A DNA stretch of 64,000 bases, from assembly GCF_011601265.1 (NCBI RefSeq), contig NZ_JAAOLX010000005.1, positions 62,001 through 126,000 of the forward strand, written 5' to 3'. Shown one piece after another: positions 45,826-55,338 of the stretch. This stretch comes from Iodobacter violaceini (GTDB taxonomy: Bacteria; Pseudomonadota; Gammaproteobacteria; Burkholderiales; Chitinibacteraceae). Both the position numbers and the translations under genes were made by a program. Under the pieces are notes generated by a model. That model was not told the origin of the DNA and did not search any database. It saw only the letters and a program-made list of their open reading frames with translations. Each line of letters begins with the position of its first letter. The stretch's first letter is position 1.

Positions 45826-47208
45826 CTAATCAGCCAGCCACTTCAGCTTATCGTGCAAGCTCACCACTTCACCAATAATAATCAGTGCAGGTGGCTTAAT
45901 GCCCTGATCAACCACCTTTTGCGCCAGATTGCTTAAAGTGCCCACCACTACCCGCTGTTTTGAAAGCGTGGCTTTTTCAACCATCGCTGCGGGCGTGTCC
46001 GGATTTCTGCCATGCTTTATTAACTGGGCACAAATTTTCCCGACCTGCGCCACGCCCATATACACCACCACCGTTTCTGTCGGGCTGACTAAGCGCGGCC
46101 AATCCAGCTCCACCTCGCCATCACGGCGATGCCCTGTAACAAAAGTCACCGATTGTGCGTAATCACGGTGAGTCAGCGGAATACCCGCATAGCAAGAAGC
46201 ACCTGCAGCCGAAGTAATGCCCGGCACCACTTCAAAGGCGACCCCCGCCCCGGCCAGCTCTTCAATTTCTTCGCCGCCACGGCCAAAAATAAAAGGATCC
46301 CCTCCTTTCAGCCGCAATACTTTCTTACCCTGCAGGGCATAGCGCACCAGCAGCTGGTTAATTTCTTCCTGCGGCACAGCGTGGTTATTAGATTTTTTCC
46401 CCACATACACCCGCTCTGCATCGCGGCGAACCATATCTAAAATGGGGGCAGACACCAGATTATCGTACAGCACCACATCGGCCTGCTGCATCAAACGCAG
46501 AGCCCGAAACGTCAGTAAATCCGGATTACCAGGGCCGCAACCCACTAAATAAACAGCGCCTTGCAAAGGAGTATCCGCATCAGCACACAGCGATTCACTC
46601 AAAGCCCGGCGGGCAGCCTCATTCTGGCCGGCAAACACCATATCCGGAATAGGGCCGGCCAGTGTTTTTTCCCAAAACTGCTTACGTGCCCCCACGGAGA
46701 GTAATTTACTTTTGACTTCATCCCGAAAATCAGCGGCCATTTTTGCTAAATCGCCATAAGCATGTGGAATTAAAGCCTCCAGCTGAGCCCGTAAATTACG
46801 CGCCAAGACGGGGACACCACCCGAAGTGGAAATAGCTATCATCAAAGGAGAGCGATCTACAACAGCAGGCGTAATAAACCGGCAGCTGGCCGGATCATCC
46901 ACCGCATTCACCAAAATACCGCGCGCTTCACAGGCCTCGAAAACATGGCGGTTAACTTCTTCGCTATTGGTTGCCGCAATCACGAGGCGTGTATTTTGTA
47001 ATTGCGATTCATTAAAACTGGCCGCTAAATAAACCAGCTTATTATCAAGCACGGCCTGCACCAGTTCTTCACAAAGCTGCGGAGCAACAACCGTAATTTT
47101 TCCGCCAGCGGCAGCAAGTAAACGAATCTTGCACGCGGCAACATCCCCTCCCCCCACAACAAGGCAATGCTGATCATGTAAATTTAGAAAAAGCGGGAAG
47201 TAATTCAT
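45826..47208 (-). CDS. cysG: siroheme synthase CysG (dehydrogenase/ferrochelatase and methyltransferase)
   Basis: Trifunctional enzyme making sirohaem for sulfite and nitrite reductases from uroporphyrinogen III. The 460 residues have the N-terminal NAD-binding precorrin-2 dehydrogenase/ferrochelatase part (LVVGGGDVAACKIRLL, AATNSEEVNRHV, NAVDDPASCRFITPA) and the C-terminal SUMT methyltransferase (VGCGPGNPDLLTFRALRLM, LRLKGGDPFIFGRGGEE, PGITSAAGASCYAGIPLTHR). Full length. Divergent from the cytochrome c gene, with an FNR-like box between them. Confidence 0.97.
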   Translation of the reverse strand: MNYFPLFLNLHDQHCLVVGGGDVAACKIRLLAAAGGKITVVAPQLCEELVQAVLDNKLVYLAASFNESQLQNTRLVIAATNSEEVNRHVFEACEARGILVNAVDDPASCRFITPAVVDRSPLMIAISTSGGVPVLARNLRAQLEALIPHAYGDLAKMAADFRDEVKSKLLSVGARKQFWEKTLAGPIPDMVFAGQNEAARRALSESLCADADTPLQGAVYLVGCGPGNPDLLTFRALRLMQQADVVLYDNLVSAPILDMVRRDAERVYVGKKSNNHAVPQEEINQLLVRYALQGKKVLRLKGGDPFIFGRGGEEIEELAGAGVAFEVVPGITSAAGASCYAGIPLTHRDYAQSVTFVTGHRRDGEVELDWPRLVSPTETVVVYMGVAQVGKICAQLIKHGRNPDTPAAMVEKATLSKQRVVVGTLSNLAQKVVDQGIKPPALIIIGEVVSLHDKLKWLAD

Positions 47209-47288
47209 TAAGCAATAGCCTTAAAATCAATTGCCATCTAGTTTGAAGCAGTCTTTCTATGAATGCAAAATCACTCCCTGCTATACAT

Positions 47289-47302
47289 ATGATCTAAATC
47301 AA
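47289..47302. promoter_or_regulatory. FNR/ANR-like box upstream of cytochrome c gene
   Basis: ATGAT-CTAA-ATCAA matches the consensus at 9 of 10 positions. If it acts at -41.5 the start would be near 47337, and TTTAAC at 47325-47330 sits at the expected -10, consistent with a class II site for the plus-strand cytochrome c. It could also serve cysG. Confidence 0.55.
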
Positions 47303-47389
47303 ATATAGCAAAGCATCGCTTATGTTTAACTAAGGGGAAAAGCATGCTGTCTGCATTTTTCTTCACTTTAAGTAACTTAGGACTCTAAA

Positions 47390-47692
47390 ATGAAAAAAGC
47401 CCTGTTATTACTCTGCCTGTTCAGCGCGAGCAGTGTTTACGCCATTGCACCAGCCGATTTAGCAAAAACCAAAAACTGCTTTGCCTGTCACACCATGGAT
47501 AAAAAACTCATTGGCCCAGCTTATAAAGATGTTGCAGCAAAATACAAAGGCGATGCCAGTGCTTCAGGCAAATTAGCAGACAAAATTAAAAAAGGCGGGA
47601 GCGGCGTATGGGGAACAATGCCAATGCCACCTAATGCCGTGAGTGATGCAGAGGCAAAAGATTTAGCAAAATGGGTATTGAGCAGTAAGTAA
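47390..47692 (+). CDS. periplasmic monohaem cytochrome c (c-551/c-552 type)
   Basis: A 100-residue electron carrier with a cleavable signal peptide (cut after about Ala18, SSVYA), haem attachment C30-FA-C33-H34, and the distal Met ligand in GTMPMPPNAVSD (Met77 or Met79). Size and the GPAYKDVAAKYKG segment fit the cytochrome c-551/c-552 family that donates to terminal or nitrite reductases. Upstream FNR-like site suggests low-oxygen induction. Confidence 0.94.
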   Translation: MKKALLLLCLFSASSVYAIAPADLAKTKNCFACHTMDKKLIGPAYKDVAAKYKGDASASGKLADKIKKGGSGVWGTMPMPPNAVSDAEAKDLAKWVLSSK

Positions 47693-47828
47693 TTTACCCG
47701 ACACGCCTGTTCACAACAAATATTCACGCATAATAAAAGCCGCCTAAACACACTAAATGGGTAATTTGCCTGCTTCTGCATCGCTATGGATAACGCTAAA
47801 CTCCGGCTTTATTCCTGCTGAATATTTA

Positions 47829-47860
47829 AACCCCTGCTTCGGCTTATCCAGGCGGGGGTT
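47829..47860 (+). terminator. probable terminator downstream of cytochrome c
   Basis: AACCCCTGC / GCGGGGGTT, nine pairs with one G-U and a 14-base loop, followed by GCTTGTTTT. It lies 137 bases after the cytochrome stop and 58 before the next gene. Confidence 0.55.
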
Positions 47861-47917
47861 GCTTGTTTTGGCTCAGATGCTAAACAGAAGCATGATTTTT
47901 TACTTTATGAGATTTTT

Positions 47918-48673
47918 ATGCGTGCCCTATTCCTATTGCCCCTGCTTATTCTGCCTCTTTTTGCCGAGGCAGCCGTACTTACTGCCCCTGCTGCAATCAA
48001 CACCATCAGCAGCCAGCGCATGCTGACCCAGCGTATTGTTAAAGCCTACTGCCAACAAGGCCGGGGCGTTAATCCCGATGTGGCAAAACAACAAATCAGC
48101 AGTTCAATTAATCAATTTTCTGTTCAGCTCGCTAATTTACTGGAAAGCATCTCCACTTCGGAAGGCATTGCCGCAGTAAAAAAGCAAGAAGCACAGTGGC
48201 AAACATTCCGCACTCTGGCCCAAACGCCACCTAAAGCAGATACCGCCAAGCAACTTGATGATATCGCCGAAGGAATGCAATACGATGCTGGTGAATTGGT
48301 TAAGCGTCTTGAAGCCTCTCTGGGTAAACCACAAGGTAAATTGATTCGCATCGCCGGGCGACAACGCATGCTCAGTCAGCGTCTGGCCAAAACCGCCTGC
48401 ATGCAAAGCTGGCACGCCAACCCTGCTCTCAAGCTGCAACAGTCTCAGTCCCAGAAAGAATTTGCAGCAGGCTTAATTACTTTGCGTGCTTCATCACAAA
48501 ACACGCCAGCCACCATCAAACAGCTTGATTTAGCACAGATGCAATGGGTCTTTTTAGAAAATGCGCTCAGCGGGCTCGATACAGAGGCAGACAATAACAT
48601 CGCGACAACCAGTGAGCGTTTACTTGAAGTCATGGATAAATTAAGCAATCAGTACGAAAGACTGGGCAACTAG
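47918..48673 (+). CDS. secreted protein with tandem PilJ-type (NarX-like) sensor domains
   Basis: A 251-residue exported protein: signal peptide (about 1-18, LLILPLFAEA), then two copies of the PilJ/NarX N-terminal helical domain, the first around SSQRMLTQRIVKAYC and the second around AGRQRMLSQRLAKTACM. There is no membrane anchor after the signal and no signalling domain, so it is a free periplasmic version of a sensor module. Similar stand-alone proteins occur near denitrification and chemotaxis genes. Here its neighbours are a cytochrome c and an SprA-like gene. Function unknown. Confidence 0.85.
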   Translation: MRALFLLPLLILPLFAEAAVLTAPAAINTISSQRMLTQRIVKAYCQQGRGVNPDVAKQQISSSINQFSVQLANLLESISTSEGIAAVKKQEAQWQTFRTLAQTPPKADTAKQLDDIAEGMQYDAGELVKRLEASLGKPQGKLIRIAGRQRMLSQRLAKTACMQSWHANPALKLQQSQSQKEFAAGLITLRASSQNTPATIKQLDLAQMQWVFLENALSGLDTEADNNIATTSERLLEVMDKLSNQYERLGN

Positions 48674-48691
48674 GCTGCTAATACCACCAGA

Positions 48692-49258
48692 TCATGCAGA
48701 GGTTGCCAAAGTGCTTTTTGGATATTCGTTCTGCCCGTAATGAGACGCCAGTTTTTGCTCTGTCGGGCTGCGCTTTGCAATTTCTGCCTGCGCGTTCTGG
48801 GCCATTGCAGCGGCTGCTGCAGCAATAGCGCGATCTGCTCCGCTGGGATCCGCAGGGGCTAGTGCAGCCGCCTGAATGATTCTGGCTTTACTCAGTGTTT
48901 CTTCCGGGGTATTGCCAGGGCCCACATCAATTTTCACCTCTCCGCCCATGGCATATTGCTTGCCATCCGGCCCTGTTTCCATTGAATACGATGCACCGCT
49001 GGTAGCCAGGCCACCCGACACTGCTAAATGAGCCTGCTCGTGCTGGCGCACTTCCCGGTCACGCCTGGCCATATTTTCTACGGTAGCAAGCTCTGATTCG
49101 CTAAGTGTATTGCCACTGACGGAAGTTTGAGCAGACTTGGATTTTTTACTTAAATCAGGCGAATTTAAATCAGACGTTTTAGCCCCGGCAGCACTTATCC
49201 CGCGAAGCAAATTTAGTGCGTTACTGGAAGCAGAGGAAACAACGCCGATGCCGCTCAT
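48692..49258 (-). CDS. SprA-related putative metalloprotease
   Basis: About 188 residues. The core RDREVRQHEQAHLAVSGG with a HEQAH (HExxH) zinc-like motif, then YSMETGPDGKQYAMGGEV, PEETLSKARIIQAAALAPADPSG and a Gln/Ala-rich helix form the SprA-related domain. The N-terminal 60 residues are low-complexity Ser/Ala/Lys. No signal peptide is obvious. ATG 49258 (MSGIGVVSS) is used. An in-frame ATG at 49276 is possible. No substrate is known for the family. Confidence 0.82.
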   Translation of the reverse strand: MSGIGVVSSASSNALNLLRGISAAGAKTSDLNSPDLSKKSKSAQTSVSGNTLSESELATVENMARRDREVRQHEQAHLAVSGGLATSGASYSMETGPDGKQYAMGGEVKIDVGPGNTPEETLSKARIIQAAALAPADPSGADRAIAAAAAAMAQNAQAEIAKRSPTEQKLASHYGQNEYPKSTLATSA

Positions 49259-49397
49259 GATGAAAAAGGCCCGCATTTATGCGATATAAATAAATTATAC
49301 CCCAGTAAAAATACAAAACCCCCTGCCTTTAATCGGCCACCCCTTGCAAAGTGCTATAAAATTTGATTCTGCACCAGTGATTAAAAACGCACTGATA

Positions 49398-51419
49398 TCA
49401 AACCTTTAGCAGCAATTCCCTGCCTGGCAGCCAGCGATCCAAATGCAGCAGCGCTGTTGGCATATGATGAGCCAGCAGGTCTTCTGCCACAGCCCGCGCT
49501 TCTTCGAGCAAATCAGCGTCTTTTTCCAGATCAGCAAAACGCAGCATCGGTACGCCCGACTGCCGCACACCCGCCAGCTCGCCGGGGCCGCGAATTTCCA
49601 TGTCTTGCCGGGCAATTTCAAAGCCATCGGTGTTTTCATAAATCACCCGCAAGCGGGACTTGGCCAGCTCGCCAAGTGGCGTGGTGTAAAGCAATACACA
49701 CATTGAAGCATGCGCGCCGCGCCCTACCCGGCCACGTAACTGATGCAGTTGCGATAAGCCCATACGCTCGGCGTGTTCAATGACCATCAGGCTGGCATTT
49801 GGCACATCCACGCCGACTTCAATCACCGTCGTGGCAACCAGGACCTGTACTTCATTTCTTAAAAAAGCAGACATCACTTCGGCTTTTTCAGCCGTTTTCA
49901 TGCGGCCATGCACGAGGCCCACCACCATGCCTTCCAATTCTTCAGTCAGTTGTTGATGGGTATCCACCGCCGTTTGCAATTGCAGTGCCTCAGATTCCTC
50001 AATCAGCGGGCAAACCCAATACACCTGTCTGCCTTCTTCAACCTTGGCAGCGATACGCTGAATGATTTCATCACGGCGTGCATCACTCACCAGTTTAGTC
50101 ACTATCGGCGTGCGACCCGGTGGCAGCTCGTCAATCACGCTCACATCCAGATCGGCGTAATAGCTCATCGCCAGGGTGCGCGGAATCGGCGTGGCGCTCA
50201 TCATCAGCTGATGCGGGCTGCCGCCTTTTTCACGCAGCGCCAGCCTTTGTGCCACGCCAAAGCGATGCTGTTCATCAACAATCGCAAGACCCAATTTTGC
50301 AAAAGTCACACTAGCCTGAAAAATAGCGTGCGTGCCCACCACCAAAGGCGCAGTACCCAAGGCGGCGTCTTCGATGGCATTGCGCTTGGCTTTTGCCCCT
50401 AATGAGCCAGCCAGCCAGGCCACTTTGATGCCCAGCGGCGCAAACCATGCGGATAATTTATTAAAGTGCTGCTCGGCCAGAATCTCGGTCGGCGCCATTA
50501 AGGCCACCTGGTAACCCGCTTCGATGGCCTGGCAAGCCGCCAGTGCCGCCACAATGGTTTTTCCCGAGCCTACATCCCCCTGCAACAAGCGCTGCATAGG
50601 ATGAGGCTGATTTAAATCCTGAGTGATTTCCTGCAAAACTTTTTGCTGAGCGCTGGTTAAGGAAAACGGCAGGCTGGACAGCAAACCGGCCGCCAGCGTG
50701 CCCTCAGGCGCAATCACTGGCGCGGTTCGCTCGCGCCTTGCGGCATGGGCTGTGCGCAGGCTCAGTTGCTGCGCCAACAGCTCATCAAACTTTAAGCGCT
50801 GCCATGCCGGGTGTGTACGCTCGGTCAGTAAAATATGCGGGATATCCGGCGCAGGCGAATGAAGCAGCTGCACGCTGGAAGCAAAATCTGGCAAGTTAAG
50901 CGGTTCGGTCACCCTTGCTGGTAATGTGTCGCGCAAATCGCAATGCTTTAGCGCAAGACGAATCAGTTTAGCCAGCTGCAATTGATTTAAACCCGCCGTG
51001 GTCGGGTAAACTGGTGTTAAAGCTTCGTTCAGGCCCTTCTCATTGGCGGCACGTATTTTAGGGTGCACCATCTCGTCGCCCAAAAAGCCACGCCGAATCT
51101 CGCCATAAAGGCGCACCGTTTTGCCTGCCGCCAGCTGTTTTGCCACGCTGGGATAAAAATTAAGCAACCGCACATTCAGTGATCCACCCGCATCGCTTAC
51201 CCGCGCCACAAGCTGCTTGCGCGGCTTATATTGCACCTCGCACGACTCCACCGTGCCCTCTACCAGCACCGACTGCCCCATAGGCGCATCCACCATGGGG
51301 TAAAGATGCGTTTCGTCTTCGTAACGCAGCGGTAAGTGCAGCACCAGATCAAAGGGGCGTATCAGCCCCAGTTTTGTAAGGCGGCTTTTTAGTGCTTCGG
51401 GTAAGGCGGCTAGATCCAT
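49398..51419 (-). CDS. recG: ATP-dependent DNA helicase RecG
   Basis: Branch-migrating helicase that rescues stalled replication forks. The 673 residues have an N-terminal wedge OB domain (VLVEGTVESCEVQYKPRKQ), Walker A QGDVGSGKTIVAALAA, DEQH box in IVDEQHRFGVAQR, SATPIPRTLAM, and C-terminal helicase motifs VATTVIEVGVDVPNA and QLRGRVGRG. Slightly shorter than E. coli RecG (693) and complete. Stands alone. Confidence 0.97.
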   Translation of the reverse strand: MDLAALPEALKSRLTKLGLIRPFDLVLHLPLRYEDETHLYPMVDAPMGQSVLVEGTVESCEVQYKPRKQLVARVSDAGGSLNVRLLNFYPSVAKQLAAGKTVRLYGEIRRGFLGDEMVHPKIRAANEKGLNEALTPVYPTTAGLNQLQLAKLIRLALKHCDLRDTLPARVTEPLNLPDFASSVQLLHSPAPDIPHILLTERTHPAWQRLKFDELLAQQLSLRTAHAARRERTAPVIAPEGTLAAGLLSSLPFSLTSAQQKVLQEITQDLNQPHPMQRLLQGDVGSGKTIVAALAACQAIEAGYQVALMAPTEILAEQHFNKLSAWFAPLGIKVAWLAGSLGAKAKRNAIEDAALGTAPLVVGTHAIFQASVTFAKLGLAIVDEQHRFGVAQRLALREKGGSPHQLMMSATPIPRTLAMSYYADLDVSVIDELPPGRTPIVTKLVSDARRDEIIQRIAAKVEEGRQVYWVCPLIEESEALQLQTAVDTHQQLTEELEGMVVGLVHGRMKTAEKAEVMSAFLRNEVQVLVATTVIEVGVDVPNASLMVIEHAERMGLSQLHQLRGRVGRGAHASMCVLLYTTPLGELAKSRLRVIYENTDGFEIARQDMEIRGPGELAGVRQSGVPMLRFADLEKDADLLEEARAVAEDLLAHHMPTALLHLDRWLPGRELLLKV

Positions 51420-51595
51420 GACTTTTGAACGATCGTTCGATTAAACGCTACTTTAGGGCATAAGCAGCGCAAGGGAAAGGGAAGAGATTACTTTAACGTG
51501 CAAATATGGATGAAGTTCTAATTAAACCACATTAAAAACTGCCACCTAAATCCTGAATTCATGCCGTTCAGGCTCTGACTTACAAAAACAAACAC

Positions 51596-54397
51596 TCAGC
51601 CAGCAGATCGCGGCAGAATCATTTCAAACCTTGCACCTTCACCCAAAGGGCTTCTTACGCTGATACTGCCACCCAAAACAGAATTTACAATGTTGTAGCT
51701 AATATGCAGACCCAAACCACTGCCCCCCTGACCGAAACGCGTTGTAAAAAACGGCTCAAAAACCCGCTCCAAATGTTCGGCAGAGATGCCTTTACCATTA
51801 TCCTGAACAATAAGCGCGATATGTGTATCGCCCTGCGACCTTCCTTCAATCGTAATCAGGCCCTGCTCTTTTCCATCCAGACCATGAACGATGGCGTTGA
51901 TAATCAGATTACTCAGCACCTGACCAAAAGCACCAGGATAACTGTCCATCAGCAGCCCTTCAGGCACATCCAGCCTGAGCTGATGCCCTGCTCCTCTCAG
52001 GCGGCTGGTCAGCATCAGCACCACATCTTCGCACTCGGTGCGTAAATCAAATGAGCGGCGTAAGTCTGAAGTCTGATCAACCGCCAGCTGCTTAAAGCGT
52101 GCAATCAAATCTGCCGCTTTAAGCAAACAACGCATCAGTAAATCAGACGATTCCTCCGCACTTTTGCAATAACGCTCTAAATCTGAACGCTTAACTGCAC
52201 CCTGCTGAATTTGCTGAATAAACTGCTGACACTCATCCTTTAATGTGCTGGCCACCAGCAAGCTATTTCCAATAGGCGTATTAAGCTCATGCGCAATGCC
52301 TGCAACTAATGAGCCCAGTGAGGCCAGTTTTTCCCGCTGAATTAACTCACCCTGAGTTTGCCTCAGCTCACTCAAAGCCTGATCAGCCCGGTTTTGAGAC
52401 GCTTCTGCTGCTGCATAAGCCGCCGCATTATCAAGCGCAATTGCGCCATAAGCACAGAGCGTTAAAAAAATGGACAGCTCACGCTCACCATAGGCATTGG
52501 CTTGCGAAGCCTGAATAGACATCACCCCCAGCAAACGCTCGCACACAATTAAAGGCGCATAAAGCAGGCTTTGTGTATCCACCGTACCCGGAATCAGCGT
52601 TGTATCCTGATTATCTGACGCAAGGTGAATCAAAACAGCCTGCCGCTCCCGGGCACAGCGGGCAATATTTGAAGTTGGATGATCCACAGCAATCACAAGC
52701 GCGGGCAATGGCTCGCCCAGCTCCAGCCCAAAAACCATGGTTAATTCTGCTGCCTGACCATCGATTAAATAAACCACAAAACTACTGGCTTCCAGCAGCA
52801 GATGAACATGGCGGTGCAGGGCTGCAAAGACTTCACCTGTATTGAGGCTGGCCGTTATTTCACGGCCAACCATACCCAGCGTTTCCAGCGTAGCACTGGT
52901 TTCCCTGAATGCCTTGGCCACCTTCCTGTGATGCTCGGTTTCTGCATGGGCCCGCTCTACTTCGTGATTGATCTGCATCGCAAGTGCGCGCTTGGCTGCC
53001 ACTTCTGAATACGATTGTCTCCGCGCCTCTGCTGCAGCCAGGCTGTTTTGATAAGCCTCAGGAAAATCTCCGCAGGCTGCATAGGCTGAGGCAATTTGTG
53101 TAAACAGATCTGAGGGAATTGTATAACCACCAATTGTAGAGGCTACTTTTAAGGCTTCATGCAAATAATGCAAACAGGCAGCGGAGGCCGCCATGCCCTC
53201 TGGGGCAGGCAAATCATAGCCCGCATAAATTTGCGCCAAAATGCGTAAGCTCTGAATCTGCATATCGGTATTATCGTGGGCCTGGGCCAGCGCCAGCGCT
53301 GCAAGCGCCTTTTCCCTGGCTTTTTCTGCCTCTCCCAGATGAAGTAAGGCATTAGCCTGCCCCCGCCATGCAATAACAAGCAGATCCGGTACTAAATTAG
53401 CAAGGCTTTCTAATTCGATAAAGGCAGCAAGCCCCGCCTCATTGTTTCCCACATCCAGCTCTAAAAGGCCAAGCGCCGAAAGAAGCAAGAGATAATTACG
53501 TGAGCCAGCCATTTCTGCCATCAGCAGCAGCGCTTCCTGCAAACAGGCCCTGGCCTCGTCATAGCGCCCCAGCTTTCGCATAATACCGGCAACCACAAGC
53601 AAACACGTGCCTATACTGGCAGGCCAGGCTGTTTTACGCGCCAAAGAAAGCCCGCGCTCTGTCCACTCCAGCGCAGTTTCCTGATCACCCAGCTGATCAA
53701 AAGAATCAGCCACATTATTTGCAGACAACAGAGCGCTTCTTACCTGACCACTTTCCAGCGCTGCATAATAAGCTTCTAAAAAACACTTAATCGCTACACT
53801 GGGTGCATTGGTTAAAATGGCAGCAAGTGCCAGCGCAGGTGCGACCATCGCCACCAAAGGCACAGGATATTTTTCATTCGCGGGAAAAGTGCGCTGCAAT
53901 GCCTGACCGGCAGCAACCGGATCACGAAAAACAGAAAACAAAAGACAGCGTGCCTGCACAATTTGCACACGCAAAGCATCCCCGGCCAGGCGGTACTCAA
54001 GCTGAGCCATATCAAGGTAAGCGATGGCCTGGCTAAGCTGCCCCCGGTCGTTTGAAACTGAAGCAATCAGCCAGAGTGCATCACCTGAACCCTCATGATC
54101 GCCCAGTTCATTGAAGATTACGGCCGCCTCTTGCATCCATTGTTCAGCCATTACAAAATCAGCAAACAACAGACGAATTTCTGCCCTCACTAATAATAAA
54201 CGGGCACGCAGATCAATTCGGCCAGCCTTTTCGCAATAAAGATCCGCCTCATTTGCCAACAAAAGGGCTCGCTGGCAATCACGCTGGCGCAAATGCCAGG
54301 CAAGATGAACCAGCGTTTCCAGCCTTTCGGCACCATTTAGCAAGGCCAGCTGGTTTTCTAAAGCGTTGACATCCTTATTCAGGATAAATAGATCCAT
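51596..54397 (-). CDS. orphan sensor histidine kinase with TPR-like, GAF and kinase domains
   Basis: A large cytoplasmic kinase, 933 residues from the ATG at 54397. A long helical-repeat (TPR-like) half (about 1-480, many A-L-x-L-G-x-x-x-x-A units), coiled coil (about 490-530), GAF domain (about 540-690, SLLYAPLIVCERLLGVMSIQ), a second coiled coil, HisKA with AGIAHELNTPIGNSLL (phospho-His) and HATPase (NLIINAIVHGLD, DNGKGI, GGSGLGLHIS). No receiver or response regulator is nearby. An in-frame start at 54520 would add a 41-residue hydrophobic leader, and I prefer 54397 because the family-like helical half begins there. Confidence 0.85.
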   Translation of the reverse strand: MDLFILNKDVNALENQLALLNGAERLETLVHLAWHLRQRDCQRALLLANEADLYCEKAGRIDLRARLLLVRAEIRLLFADFVMAEQWMQEAAVIFNELGDHEGSGDALWLIASVSNDRGQLSQAIAYLDMAQLEYRLAGDALRVQIVQARCLLFSVFRDPVAAGQALQRTFPANEKYPVPLVAMVAPALALAAILTNAPSVAIKCFLEAYYAALESGQVRSALLSANNVADSFDQLGDQETALEWTERGLSLARKTAWPASIGTCLLVVAGIMRKLGRYDEARACLQEALLLMAEMAGSRNYLLLLSALGLLELDVGNNEAGLAAFIELESLANLVPDLLVIAWRGQANALLHLGEAEKAREKALAALALAQAHDNTDMQIQSLRILAQIYAGYDLPAPEGMAASAACLHYLHEALKVASTIGGYTIPSDLFTQIASAYAACGDFPEAYQNSLAAAEARRQSYSEVAAKRALAMQINHEVERAHAETEHHRKVAKAFRETSATLETLGMVGREITASLNTGEVFAALHRHVHLLLEASSFVVYLIDGQAAELTMVFGLELGEPLPALVIAVDHPTSNIARCARERQAVLIHLASDNQDTTLIPGTVDTQSLLYAPLIVCERLLGVMSIQASQANAYGERELSIFLTLCAYGAIALDNAAAYAAAEASQNRADQALSELRQTQGELIQREKLASLGSLVAGIAHELNTPIGNSLLVASTLKDECQQFIQQIQQGAVKRSDLERYCKSAEESSDLLMRCLLKAADLIARFKQLAVDQTSDLRRSFDLRTECEDVVLMLTSRLRGAGHQLRLDVPEGLLMDSYPGAFGQVLSNLIINAIVHGLDGKEQGLITIEGRSQGDTHIALIVQDNGKGISAEHLERVFEPFFTTRFGQGGSGLGLHISYNIVNSVLGGSISVRSPLGEGARFEMILPRSAG

Positions 54398-54520
54398 TTC
54401 AGCGACCCGATCAGCTGCAAGGCATATGCAATACCCTGCAAGAGTACTTAGCATTGCAGTTGAAAGAAAGGAATTCAAGCCCATAAAAATACAGTAATTT
54501 TTTATGGGCTGAATGCGCAA

Positions 54521-55338
54521 AGCACATCAATAAAAGCACTCGCTGACAAACCTTAAACCCCAGGGGACCTGGCCTGCCCCCGCACAATACAGGACTCACC
54601 GCTCACGCCTTTGCGCTGCAAGCTGCCAATGTGTTTTTACTGGATGTAAATAAAGAATAAAACAGCCATTTAAATTTCGAAATCCTTAGCGGCACAATAT
54701 GCTGTCATACCAGCGTTAGTCTGCAGATATATTTCTGGAATATTTAAGATCCGGCAACTTAGTGTTTTTACGTTGCAAGAGCGCAACAAAAAATAGCAAG
54801 AAACGCAGCGCTTAAAAAATAAAACACAATTATTTATTTTTAGTCAATAACAAAAAATAACAATACGAAGCAAAAAATTAGCACAAACACATTGCCGTAA
54901 CAGAATAAATTAGCACAAAAAATAATTACAAATATAGAAAGAAAAACCTGATGCAGGGCAAAAAATGTCATAAATTTTCAATATTCTTACTAAAGATAAA
55001 ATTATAACGAAAAATACGAATACACAAAAAAACTCACAACAACATGATTTTAAACAATTATTTATAACTTTAATTTTACAAAAGAATCGATCCTGAAAGC
55101 CTCGTCCGTGTTCCTAATCACACCTCTTCCCCTTCTGGCATCAAATCCACTGGCATTTTCAGCCTGGTTCCGGCGATTTTTATTCTCATTTTCAAGCACC
55201 CGAAATGGTTACATTTGGTTACATGGTAAAAAGTCACAACTGCTAATTTTCCCTTAGTTCCAGCATGAGCAAAAAACCAGCCAGCCACTGTTTTGAACAG
55301 GGCGCTCAAAAACACAGCTAAACAGCGGGGGATTACGT
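54521..55338. other. AT-rich intergenic region upstream of the TonB-dependent receptor
   Basis: About 820 bases with no credible gene. 54780-55080 is very AT-rich, possibly a nucleoid-protein binding or horizontally acquired junction. The only defined feature is the direct repeat at 55206-55224. A clear Fur box was looked for and not found. Confidence 0.6.
55206..55224. promoter_or_regulatory. direct repeat TGGTTACAT x2, possible operator of the TonB receptor
   Basis: TGGTTACAT at 55206-55214 and 55216-55224, copies offset by 10 bases, one helical turn, so a regulator could bind both on the same face. It lies about 115 bases upstream of the receptor start. Confidence 0.5.

Noticed and set aside
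49908-50402. 164-codon antisense frame within recG
   Set aside because: Opposite strand of the conserved helicase domain. No family resemblance.
55081-55338. Fur box or siderophore promoter before the TonB receptor
   Set aside because: No GATAATGATAATCATTATC-like sequence with acceptable match was found by eye.
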